A stretch of DNA of 20,178 bases, taken from assembly GCA_028565635.1 (NCBI GenBank), contig JAOXYB010006123.1, positions 1 through 20,178 on the forward strand, read 5' to 3'. The notes beneath the pieces were generated by a model that saw nothing but the letters and a program-made list of their open reading frames with translations, searched no databases and was not told the DNA's origin. A program made the translations under genes and the position numbers. The stretch comes from Phoronis ovalis (taxonomy: Eukaryota > Phoronida > Phoronidae). Shown piece by piece: positions 1 through 12,000 of the stretch; positions within the stretch are counted from its first letter, which is position 1; each line of letters begins with the position of its first letter.

Positions 1-2964
1 ATACAGTAAGAAGTATACAATCCAAATCCAAAATTTTTAACTGGGCTGCACATCCCCACCAAAAAATACCTCGAGTACCCCCCCCGGGCTAATGAATAAC
101 ACACACTCGTGTTGTAGTGCATGCTGTGATCTCTAACATGAGATCCACACTTTTGTAACCTTTTCTCCTGACTGTTCTTCAGAGACTGCACCAAGAAATA
201 TTATGCATATTTAGGAGTTCGTTTCAAAGAAATTTTCAACCAGTTCATCGTTTTTGAACACATTCTTATGCAGGATGTTTCTTTCTACATGAAATAATAT
301 ATTTGTACAAGGGAATTAAATGAGTATATGATCAACATAATGATTACAGATTCAAAGGTTTTTGCTATCATCGCACCAGCACGTATATCATATACGCATT
401 AAGCTCGTACAATATTCACAAAACAAACACTAACAACACTTTGTTTTCTGATGTTTATAAAAATTTAATTCCATCCTTTTTCCGATATTTAAGCAACTGT
501 CCACCTCCTTGTCCCGCAGTATCGTCAAATCAAAGCAATACACCAAAAACTAATGCATGCTGTAAAGTGAGCATATATTATGTTTATACAAGCAGTATGA
601 AATTTATTCAAAACAATATGTTTCTGACATTTATTGCTTTAATCTGCAATTTTTAATCTATTCATTCTGACAAATTGTTGTCGACGTAAATGCACATGCG
701 CACATCAAACAGTGATCCATAGTCTGGTGTTGTTGTTAGAAAATGTTATTTTCAGGTTTGTTACCTTTTTATGTATATTTGGTAGTGTGCAAATGATTTT
801 GTTTGTTGCACAATAACGCTAGCATTAAATGTTTGCACGATATGGTCTGTATATATATCAAACTAATTTCCCACCCTTAAAACTTGTTTTCGTTAAATTC
901 GCTGATTCATCACAAACAACAAAAATTGCATCTCACTAGAGGGAGCTATTTAACATTCCTTTTATAGTGTTTGACATAAAAAAGACATTATTTTTTGTGG
1001 TGTATATAAAATTGTAAACATCATTTTACTAGAATAAATTTCCATATTTTTAAGATTACCTCATTTTTTTGCTGTTTTTTATATTAGGGGATGGTCTTTA
1101 AAAAATATATGGTCTTTTTATACAAAAACAAATAACAATTGATGCCTTTGGCAGTATTGAATGATTTGTATGTGTAATGTTTTTTTATGTACGTATATCG
1201 TATATTCAGACTAGAAATAAGGAATGCACACCTGTGAACTACATTTCAACTTGTAATAAAAAACAGATTTAACGTTACATTTGATAATAATTAATGCTGA
1301 CAGATTCATAGCACTGAGGACTAGACTAATCGCAGCAAAAAGCTCTGTTATGAACATAAGCAGCATGCCTTTAGTTCAATAAATATTGTACAAGTTGTTG
1401 ACAAGGATTTTAAAAAACATTTGTGTTTTACTGAAATGTAGAGAGCCATATTTGTCAACGGCGGAACTGTTAAAAATTTTAGAGTCACCATTTCTGCTTC
1501 AAGCCGCCTCCAAGTGGAAAGTCGCGATGTTGTACATCTCGAAACAGAATGTCTTTAATAATGTTTTTATTTCAGTGTATTGGTGCAAGGTACCTGGCCA
1601 CAGTTGCGTGATCATTATTAATCGTACAACCAAATCTATTTTATTTTTAAAGATTCGCAAACACTGCAGCCAGATGTCATCATAATCTGGAGGATATCTC
1701 TAAATTCATCATTATACTCAATAGGACGTTTTATATTTTCTGTTTACTTTATTAATGGTAAATCTAAAAGTGATATCTTTAGGAAGATGTGACAGTATTA
1801 AGTGAAATCTGTGCTTCTGTCTAGTTCTTTCAGTAAAATTGCTGTGGAAGCCAATTATAATGGACCCAGTTGCTAATCAGTTTTACCAGTTGTAATATGA
1901 GCAGGATCACTCTTAAATAAAGGCATTAAACTTAAAAACTAGAAGTATATACAAAAGCTAAAGTGATGAAACAGATTAATCAGTATATCGTTACAATATG
2001 AATTTTTAGAAAGCACGAAATAACTTATGATAGGAAGAGGCATCATTCTATATTACTAGCAGGATATTTGTGTTAAAACTTCCAAGCAATTTTTAAAAAT
2101 ATATTTTTAGATTTAACATTATAAATAAATTTATTGGCTATATCTCCTTCTAAGCAGTATACGTACTATACGTAAAATATAACTGAAACTTTTATTGGTA
2201 ACTGAAGTTAGCAGTACTTGGAAAGAAAACAACATATTTTATGCACTGAATCCGATTTTCTCAATCTCCACCTGTTAGCAAGATATCAAACAATATTTAG
2301 AAAGGATCCCTTTTTTCGTGAGGGTTATACACCAGTGATGTCATGATACCCAACCTTGCCTGAAACAAAGCTAGATTCAGACTGGATAAACTGTAACAAA
2401 TCGACTAAAGGTTTAAACTGATGGGACAATGACATTTCAACACATTCAGGATAGACCTCTGAAAGTGACGGAACCATCTTATACCCAAAAATATATATGC
2501 ACATGTGTTGCAATACATGTGCATGTGACCCGAGTGTAGAGATAGCTACTAAGTCTGTTTGTTGCTACCTAACAAGGTGGATCTATCATAATTATAATCA
2601 TTATAATTTAGAATCCACTAACAGCTTTGTATCTTAAAATTTTGTCTTGCTGTCTATAAAACGTATTTAAAAGTAATAAATCTGTAAAGGAAAAATTGAT
2701 GTCACTTTGAACAAAGATACTTTAATTGCGAAAAAGTTTTCTTTTCTAAAATTTTACTTTTAAAATTCTACTTGAGAACTGATTTTAGTCACTTATTAAA
2801 TTGTGTTTGTAAAGACTACACTGTGATTATATAATTTAATAGGATGAAAATGATAATGCCTCCATGTAGGCATTTTTGTTTGTTTGAGCACGAAGTTGCT
2901 TGCAAAGATACATTTTTATATCATGTATCAATGGGATTTAAGAGTAAAAATATTATATTTTCAG
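1..2964. other. AT-rich DNA upstream of the first visible MED25 exon; no gene recognised
   Basis: I looked for the missing MED25 5' exon (a segment with a V-F-V-(I/V)-E-G-T-like strand ending in two codon bases before GT) and did not find it. The stretch is very AT-rich, with scattered stops in all frames and small AT-rich palindromes such as 382-396 and 2498-2523. The open frames at 441-656 and 1386-1685 show no recognisable motif. The most likely identity is intron 1 and/or upstream flank. Confidence 0.6.
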
Positions 2965-3010
2965 ATATTTCAATGGCGGTCCAGCTGACAACATTGATTA
3001 TGGTAGTGAT
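2965..3010 (+). CDS. MED25: MED25 exon (vWA part 1, first visible exon)
   Basis: After a polypyrimidine-AG acceptor, one base completes a split codon, then 15 codons read [15 protein letters not shown], followed by donor GTGAGT. The YFNGGP motif is a MED25 vWA hallmark that follows the first strand and helix of the domain. The exon needs an upstream exon ending with two bases of a codon (Glu in the human protein). I could not find that exon in 1-2964. Confidence 0.88.
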
Positions 3011-6000
3011 GTGAGTATATATTGTATTAAATTACTCTTATTTACAAAGTTTAAAAAAGTAGCAGGTGTTAAGCAATTCAGTAGAAAACGATTGAAATCA
3101 TGTATGTAGAAATTAAATGTCTTTCAAACTTGTTTAGTGTGATTACAAGACATTAATTTTATCTCACTTAGATTATTCTGTACTTTCATCTAAGGTGTTG
3201 TACAAACCTATTAATAGAATTCCTGGTGGTTTGTTGACATATCAGAATCGTTTTGCGGGCAATTGCTTAATAATTTAAATCTATTAATTCTACAAAAACT
3301 TGAGATAACGTTTATATTTAGAAATAATATGCAATAAAACTATCATACTTTTTTAATGCCCATATGGCACATAGTGCTGTGCTTTGTTGTCGTCGTAGTC
3401 GTATGTCTTTGTCTCATGATCAGCTTCATATTCGATACTGGGTAAATACAGGTCAAAGTACAACTGGATATTAATTTTGACCTGGATCACTTGTAAGATG
3501 GCAGACTGATGGCCATATTTCTTCTCGAGATGTAAATCGCAATAACAGTTTCAGTTTTATCCCAGTCAGATTCATATTTGGTACAGAGTAAGTACATATG
3601 GTTGGTATAATTTTGATCCAGATTATATGGCTGACTGGCCATGTTTGTTCCCAAGAGAGCATGTCACATTACGCCACTTTCCAGAAAGATGAAGTTTTGA
3701 CTAGATAATTCGAAGCTAGATTCATCAAGCCATAGGTGATTGGATGTTTTAGGCTTGGAACATTTTAGAATGACCTTGAAAAGTGAGTTTTAACTAATCA
3801 GAATCTTTGACATTTTTCGTTGTGCATATCATTTATTTGTTCACAATAACTGCTTCAGTTTTTATCTGATCAGCTTTATATTTGGTACAGGTTAAATACA
3901 GGTTAAAGCAAGTTTGGTAATTTTGACCTTGATCACTTCCAATATGGCCAACTGGCAGCCATGTTTGTTCCTTCGGACTTGTTGTAGCTATAGGTTTTAT
4001 GCATGAAAGACGTATACCAAAACCTTCTTGATATATAATACCTTAAATTGTTAAAAGGTTGCAAGAATGGGTAGGAAAATGTATTAAAATTCAAAGCCCC
4101 TAGTTTTCCTGTCCCACTTCAGAGCTTGACAACCTAAACTAGTTGTACACTAGATCAATATCTATCAAATAAAAAACTTAGTTTCTAACCCTGTAATTTC
4201 ACTGTAATTCTTATCATTTACCTTTTTAATGCATTTCTTTTAACAGTACAGCTGTACCTTATACAGTTTAGTGACTTTTCAATCTGCTGACTGCGCTCCA
4301 GAACCATCAGTTAAATGTAGTACACCATCAACTAATATTTGTGAAGTGTTGCAGTGGATGAATAACATATCGTAAGTATTTTCAGGGAAAAAGGTGTACC
4401 ACTAAAACTGATTGTTTGAATAAATTGGATTTTAATATTTTACAGCTTTTTTGTCAGCACACTCCAATGTAGCCTCCCATTAGTTAGATTTCTCTATTAG
4501 TTTTGTTATGAAAACAACTATTAGCTCCATCATATGCGTTTGAAAAAATGCATTTTTAGCATAAATGGTCTCTCTTACGTTGTTATTTTAAAAAAGGATG
4601 GGACTGAAATATTACAATTCTGCTTTCTTTGAAAGCAATGTAATTCAAGCAGCAATTTCTTGTATGTGAATAAATTGCATTGCATTATAATGTTCAATAA
4701 TTCAGTTCTTAAAAACTCAAGATTTTCAGTAAATTTCCAGGAAAAGACAATTTTAAGATTGATCTAAGGGTGCTTTGAAGACATTTTGATGACATTTCTG
4801 ATAACAAGTCATAGTCTCTTGTGAAAATGCAGACTACTCCACTCATGGTTACAATCTGTTCTGCTACTTTTACAAAATACGTATTTGAAGTGAACAGCTG
4901 TGTTCATATGTTACTCTAATATTACCTACTGCATTTGTGTTGCCAGTGAAAAAACATCGCCTCTGACATTGTTCACTGATTGAGTAGTGCTAATAGTCAC
5001 TACACTTCTCAATCTTTAGAAGAAAATACTAGAAATGGTCCCCTCTCTCTGTCTAAAACATTAGTGCATTAGTGTTAATCCGGGGCACTGACTCTGATTG
5101 ACTAGGTATGCAGGTGTATGTTCCATGCGAGAGAGGTATGGCTTTCCGCATTCTCAGGGTTCAAAATTCCAAAAGGGGTACTATAAAAGTTTAATTTTAA
5201 TCCCCGTATTTCCTGAAAAGGGGTGTGTATTCAGAGACATATGTAAAAAAAAACGAAAGGGGATATGTTTTGAACTTTTTTCCGAAAGTTGTTAAGGGTT
5301 TAAAAGATTGGATGAGCATCCCTGTCTAAAAATTATTGAAGTCAATGCCCCAGAGTGTTAATATAGTAAAGTCCAGATAAATGTAATACTCATTCTGTTT
5401 AGTTTTACTTTTATCATGCCATGCTTGTATTCTGAAGGTTTATTGGAGGTGGTGCTGGATCAACAAGTCATACCGCTGAAGCTTTAAGCACAGCATTGCA
5501 TGTATTTGATGATTACAAAAAACTTAGAGAACCAAAGTGAGTTTTTCATTTACATGGGAAGATTTCTAATTAGCACTAGAAATAGAACCATTGACAAATC
5601 TCTTTGGCATCAAAGAGTGTAAAAACTTGCTGCACATCTTGATGGGTATAATAAATGAAAAATGTGATTTTTTTTTAACATTGGTGTTTTGTAGTAAAAT
5701 AATTTAAAATGGGTATTGAAATCACTGTGTAAGATTTTAAATACAGGAGGACTTTGTATTTTCTACTTGCATTGAGACTTGTGACCCGACACCTACTGTT
5801 TTTTTTCTTCAGTAACTCAGCACAGAAACATTGTATATTAGTTTGCAACTCTTCGCCGTATGAGACATATAGCAGAGAAGATGTTATTTATCATGGGTAC
5901 ACTGCTAATGAATTGGCCTCTATATTAGGAGAGGTAAACAGAAATTTGCAGCTTCATTCCAGTGTATTGTTGTTGTTTTATAAGTTATTTAAAGATCAGG

Positions 6001-9000
6001 TTAATGCATAACTTTTTAAAATAAAATCGCAAGAATCACATGAGTGAACTTTGTTGATATAAGTTAACTTGGTCATTTATAATGTTGTACATGTCTCGGT
6101 TTGAGTTTCTAGTTTCTTTACTCATCTACTTTCGTAGTGATTTAAGAGTCAGATCACACAAATCATCGTGTTTTTTGTAGCATTAACTGTAAATTCTTTA
6201 GTTAAAATAATGTTGAAATCAACAACAAAAATTGAAAAAAGATTCACCTTTTGTAAATTCTTTGAGCAAGCTCTGATTTACGTGTACCTTAATGTTGTAT
6301 TGCAGAGAGGAATTAATTTATCTATTATATCACCAAGAAAAATTCCAGCGTTGTGTCGATTATATGAACAAGCGTGCAAAGAGGGATTACCAGATAAAGA
6401 TTATACAAAAGAAAAAACCCATCTAGTACTGCTGAAAGGTTTCCAGCTCCAAGGTATGATTAAATCTTCTCATAATTTGACTGCCAGGAATTTCTAGACA
6501 TGCCATGTGCAATTCAAGTAGTTACATAAAATCAGCTAAAGATATTGCATTACAATCTGTCACCAAATTAGTGAGATTATCACCATACTTGTAGAGTCTC
6601 CTTGTTTCACAGTGGTGCACCAAGTTTTTTTAAGCACGTTTTGATGCTTTGCCATTTATCATCAACAATATTGATAATGTCCATGAAACAAATGGAATAA
6701 AACTAATCATAGGCAACAAAATGTTCTTTCTCCCTAAATCCCACCTCATCCAACTGCTCCAAAAGTCTTGAATGACTGCACTCTGGAATTTGACAGATTT
6801 GATATAACTACTCACATTCATAATAAGTGGTACCTAGTTAACAGTGATACAAGTTGTGTAATTTTTTAAAGTATTTAAAAAGTTCAGACATAGTTCAATT
6901 TATCAAATGCAGACAACAATACTGAGATGTTGTATGGCTATTTGGTATGTTATGTATTTATTATTTGATTGACTTTTTCTTTTTGAGTGTTGTGCTAATA
7001 ACTTACATTTATAAGGAAACTTATATAGTAAAGCTCCTCCCATCATTTCAGAAAGCACTGATAAAGGTGTTGTAAAAAGACAAAAGCTATCTATGTTTTT
7101 AAAAGAAAATTTCAGATTGGAGTAAATTTATGTTGGATCAGTATCTCTCTGGATTGACATGCTATAGCAAGTTGTGATTTATAATGCATGCTCTTTCAGA
7201 GCGTGTGCCTAGTCCTACATCAGTAAAAGAAGAAGACATTAAAATATCTATAGCTAATCCCATACAAAAGATTGGCAGTCCTGCTGCTGTTTCAGGTATA
7301 CTATATAAAACATGAAATGTAACCTTTAAATCATTTTCAGTGTTTCATTATTTCTGACATACATCTTGTAGCATTATTTATGAAACACTTGATTTTAATA
7401 TATACATTGTTATGTAAAAATGTTTCAAGCTTTTCACTGAAATAAAGTTGCAGTTTATGTTATGAACATGCTTCCATGTTCCACTTCCAAGTGATATGTG
7501 GGTGCTTTCTTTTTGTTGTAACATAACGGTGTGAATTATTGTTTTGTTTATCTAAAATCTACCTTTTTTGCTTTGTGTTGTTAAAAAATATTTGATATTT
7601 CTAGGTTCTGTGAGAAATTTAAATTCACCCATAAGTGGAGGTTTGCAACAATCGGGGACAGATAAATCTCAATTCCGAACTCTTCCAAAGAGTAAGTTGA
7701 TCTTACCATCTTGACAGATTGAATTTTTGCTGCTTATTTAAAGAAAAACTGATGTTTTCATTGCATGAATGCTAACTCTGTTTCACATTTATTCAATATA
7801 CCCTTGTGTGTGGACTTTAAGTCTGTCTAAGAATGTCCCAATTTCTGGTTTAATGTGATGTAAGAGAAGAAATACATGAAACTTTCCAAGAATCTCACTT
7901 CAAACTGTTCATTCAATAATATTTTGTAAAAAAAAATTCACACTGTTACATCATTTACTGTTTGGCTTTCTTTTTGTATGAACGAAACGTCTCATACCAA
8001 AAGGCAGTAGCAATGATACAAGTCTTTGAAAACTGTTGTTTAGCAACGTGCGCTTATTTTCAGGTGAACCACAACAACCAAATAATAGTCAGGCTTCCAT
8101 GCCTATGCACCAGCAACTGCAACATACTCCCACATCATATCAGAATACACCAGCGACTGTACAAGTGTCAAATACTCGACCTAGCACTGGCATACCAAAT
8201 TCATTAAATCAGGTACTTTACTATCTGAGTTAAAGTATTCACAAAAATTTGCATTTTTATTTTCAGAATAACTGCTAATCTTATTGAAAGAGTAACATGT
8301 CGATGAACAATATTTATTATTTTTCAGTCTCAAGCTGTTAGACCAGCTCTGCCTCAGGCCCCCCAGCAGAGGCAGGCTCCACCACAGAAAGCTTTAGAGG
8401 CTGTACATAATATATTGCAAGAATCCTCATTACAATCTGCAGGTATGTTAAGACCATTTAGATAAATGAGTGGTTGTTCAGTGTTAGTTAAATCAATATG
8501 TAGTTTTGTTGTTTGGATTGCTGGAGCAAAGTAAAATGAGACAAGAGGTATTGTTGAGTTAGAATCTGCTTATTTATTATGAATCGTGGCTTGATATAGT
8601 AAATTGCAATGTGCTCAATCCAGATCATGGGTGAAAAGTGCTGACTGACGTCCTTGGCAAGTTATCAACTTTACTCGTGGACATGAATGTTGGCTAATCC
8701 TCTTATGACATTGCGTGATTTGAGGATGCACTAATTAAAACTTAAATAGATGCCTAAAATGTTTGTTTAACAGGTTCTTGTCAATGTGAACTTTTATCTT
8801 TGGTAGGTCACGAGTCTAAAAACAGGATGTACATAATCAATTATTTAGTAAAACTAATAATTGTGCTTAAGTCTGGTTCTCGTTCAGGAGAGAACACCAT
8901 TTTCAGTCATGTTGATTTGCCATATTTAGGCAAAATAAAGATGCACCCTTTTTAGGAGTAATTATTGCTACTATTGTTTGTAGTTAAAATGGATATAAAT

Positions 9001-12000
9001 AATACTGCTGGTACATGAATAATCTAAAGTTCAACACAAAATTGAAAACTTAAATTTTGAATACGGTTCATTAGTATAGCTAATGGAGCTGCAGTATGCT
9101 GACATCTAACAGTAGCATGTGCTAGCTTGCTGTGATTTAGATACATATGTTTGCATATTTACTGTACTTATAGGCCGTGGTGGTAGAGGAACATTGCAAA
9201 CTCAAGTGCGACAGCCAGGATTGAGCACTGTGGGAAATATGTCACCCATGCGTGTTGTTGGCCCAGTTTCTATATCTCAGTCTGCAACCCCAGCTGGCTT
9301 GTCACCACAGATTAGAGCATCTATTCCTCGTCCAAACTTACAAACTCAGCAACTGTTGGGGACACATCCGCAACGAATGACATCACAACCACAGATGATG
9401 ACATCACAGTCTCAGATGATAACATCACAACCACAAATTATGACATCCCAACAATCTCAACAACAAATGATTACATCCCAACCATCTATTATTAATAACC
9501 AATCCCAGCTTAATCGAACTCAAGGTCCAAGTCAAATGAACTTGACCCATTCTCAGCAAATGACCACGTCACAACCACAACAGAGTTTGTCACAGAATGT
9601 TAATCAACTTGGCATATCACAGCAGTCAGTTATGATTTCTCGTCAGCCACAGTCAATATCTCAAATGGGAACACAACCTTCACAGCCTCAGGTACACTTT
9701 TTACCAATGGTTTTTCTTATTCAAGGATTCAGTTATATTTTTATCTGCTGAAAATGTCTATAATTAATGTCACCATTAGAGCTACCCGTGTATAAATTAG
9801 CACTGATTGATAGCTGTGTAGTTGAAATATGCTGTAAACATATTACTTAACCCTTTCATTGCGTCTACCCGGTAGTACCGGGTATAATAAAATGTCGCTA
9901 AAATGCGCATACCCGGTATCACCGGGTACTCAATAAATCAAATCCCTCGCTAAAATTAGCGCCCGTACTGCAAGTGCCATCTATCAGTTCTTCTATAAAC
10001 TAGAGCATATTTCCACGTGTTTCAAAGCGGCAAACGGTAAAATGGCGGGGCGCAAGGTCCCACGCAGACAATTCACTCTAAAGGGGCCTAGCACAGGGGG
10101 TGGATTTATCTTTAGCAGTGAAATGGTTAAACCCGATAATTAGGAATATTTTGATTAGAGATTATGCAGTAGCAAATTAATGTAATTCAAGTTTTTGTGA
10201 GGCTTGAATGTGATTTTCCCACATAACTGTATAAGGCTCTGTTCCTGTCTCTGATCACCCATGTATATAAAACAATGAGATTTTTCTTTGTGGCAGAAAC
10301 AGTTCCAAAAAGTTGTAGAATATATAGCTGCCTCTTAACCTCTTAGTATTCCTTGCAATTTGAAATATTATTCTAGGTACTCACATCCCAGCCTGTGATG
10401 CCCATATCGAATACTAATGTTGTCCAAGATATAAGTATTGAAGATGTGATAAACAATCCTCAAGCTCAGTTACAGGTGATGGAGCAGAATGCTACTGTAC
10501 GAGATAAAAAACAAGTCTGGTCAGGTGAGGGTAGTATTTGCAGTTGGAATGTTGTGGTGGAAATATTTCAGAAATAATTCCCTTAAATAAAATATTTTTG
10601 CCAAAGTATTGATATATTAGATGTTATATTAGCAGATGTTTCCAGGACTGTCATCTTGTAAAATGCCCACCCTCTTCTATTCAGCTTGTAAACTTCAATG
10701 TCTTGTCTATATTAGTATTGCCTTGCTATACTACTGATCAGCAGCTTGCTTAACCCCCAGTTGCTGACATCTAGTGGAGAAGTCTTCATCAACTAAAAAT
10801 GTACTTATGGCTTGGCATCTTTTCATGCAATACATAGTAATTCAAATCATATACAGATCACTCTTGGAATGTTAAGCATATGATTTACTTAGCCTGTATA
10901 CTGTATTGATTGCTTTATTTTGCATATTCTCTTCCCTTAGGTGCCTTGGAGTGGCAAGAAAAATCAAAAAATCCACTGGATCCCACTGGCAAAATTGCAC
11001 GGTCGTTAGCCTGTCGTGTCATGGTTGGGCAAAATGAACCAGATGTGTAAGATTTCTGTTTGATTTTCTCGTGATTGTGTTTAGATAAAGCATGAGCATC
11101 TGAGGTGCTGTGAATGTCTGGTAAAGGTCACATTTTTACACAATAATTTTAGTACTAACATCAAGAGAGGGCTTTGACATTTTACATCTCTTTACAATGC
11201 CAAGGCATTTTTGTGACAAATGTCTAGTGCAATTTTGGAGGATTTAGGACCTTCACATTTAGACCACAGGTATTAGAGATTTGATATTTGACTTGTGCAG
11301 TTTGTACTAACTCCTTCATATGTTCTGACATGCTATTGATTTCTTTTTCAGGAATGCCAGTAATTGGCCGAACAAGCTACTCATGCAATCAATTCCTCAA
11401 GCATTACTCACCCCACTGCAACATCATTTCCGAGATTCTAGAACCGTCACCTTTTTTTTCAACAATAATGATATCGAAACTTTTAAAAGTTTATGTAGAG
11501 TGCTTCTAACATCACGACTGGTAGGAAATTTTGTATTTTGGAATATGCTTTTCCTGCCTCACTAATTTCTTGGTTATGGCATTTGTCATGGACACTCCTT
11601 TGTGTATAAAGAAGTATCATTTTTTAGCTCTAGAACTAGTATTAATTGTGAATGTGGTAGAAAATAGAAATTTTGTAAACTTGAAAGTTGTATCAATGGG
11701 AATTTCAACAGATGTTAAACTTATTCTATTAAAGCCTTCTATTTTGATTTAGTAATATAAATTTTGGACTTATATGAGCTTTATAGTTGATCTTTACACA
11801 AGTATTTCCTGATGTACAATTCAGGCAACATGTTTTGATGATTCACATTGTAATCCTGTTAAATGTTGATATTGTTATGTTCCTAATTATTTTACTTCAG
11901 CTATTGATGTATGCTCTAACTTCAACTAGTAAAATCTAAACGAAAATAGAAAATTTGTAAAATGTTTTTCAGAATTGTTTTTAAAAAAATTATATACTTG

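Larger units (their letters stand above)
4372..5437 (+). other. MED25 intron with transposon insertion
   Basis: GTAAGT...CTGAAG intron of 1066 bp. Apart from the element at 5080-5353 the sequence is AT-rich and I see nothing in it. Confidence 0.85.
9847..10130. mobile_element. piggyBac-like non-autonomous element with TTAA target duplication
   Basis: TTAA at 9847-9850 and 10127-10130 flank a 276-bp insert. Its ends pair as CCCTTTCATTGC and the reverse complement of GCAGTGAAATGG (10 of 12 match). TTAA duplication with C-rich short inverted termini is the piggyBac signature. Next to the left end are two strong palindromes of the ACCCGGTA...ACCGGGT type (9866-9884 and 9910-9928) and a third, CGCTAA-AA-TTAGCG (9948-9961). 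The insert is visibly more GC-rich than the intron around it. An open frame starting [12 protein letters not shown] at 10042 runs through the right end. It is too small to encode a transposase, so it must rely on one in trans. Confidence 0.83.
9692..10376 (+). other. MED25 intron with piggyBac-like insertion
   Basis: 685-bp GTACAC...TTCTAG intron. About 40 percent of it is the TTAA-flanked element at 9851-10126; the rest is featureless AT-rich sequence. Confidence 0.85.

Noticed and set aside
382-396. CGTATAT-C-ATATACG palindrome
   Set aside because: Short AT-rich palindrome expected by chance in this composition.
441-656. 71-codon open frame near the window start
   Set aside because: AT-rich chance frame without motifs or splice support.
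1386-1685. 99-codon open frame upstream of MED25
   Set aside because: No recognisable motif, uneven AT-driven composition, no match to the expected MED25 N-terminus, and no supporting splice pattern.
2498-2523. Perfect inverted repeat TGCACATGT / ACATGTGCA with an 8-nt loop
   Set aside because: Single small stem in AT-rich DNA with no context; not reported as a functional site.
3471-3662. Minus-strand open frame in the first intron
   Set aside because: It falls entirely inside the diverged repeat copies and has no motif; open by chance.
6472-6494. Short similarity to 13602-13622 (TTTGACTGCCAGGAATTT against TTTAACTGCCAGAAATTT)
   Set aside because: Only about 20 bp, no extension on either side; not enough to call a repeat.
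6630-6821. Minus-strand frame and overlapping 44-codon plus-strand open stretch
   Set aside because: Looked briefly like a retroelement fragment, but I see no reverse transcriptase or integrase motif and the stops are close on both sides.
8036-8233. Alternative-frame ORF pair around the exon at 8064-8212
   Set aside because: The other frame (7962-8207) is a shadow; the exon frame is fixed by phase with both neighbours.
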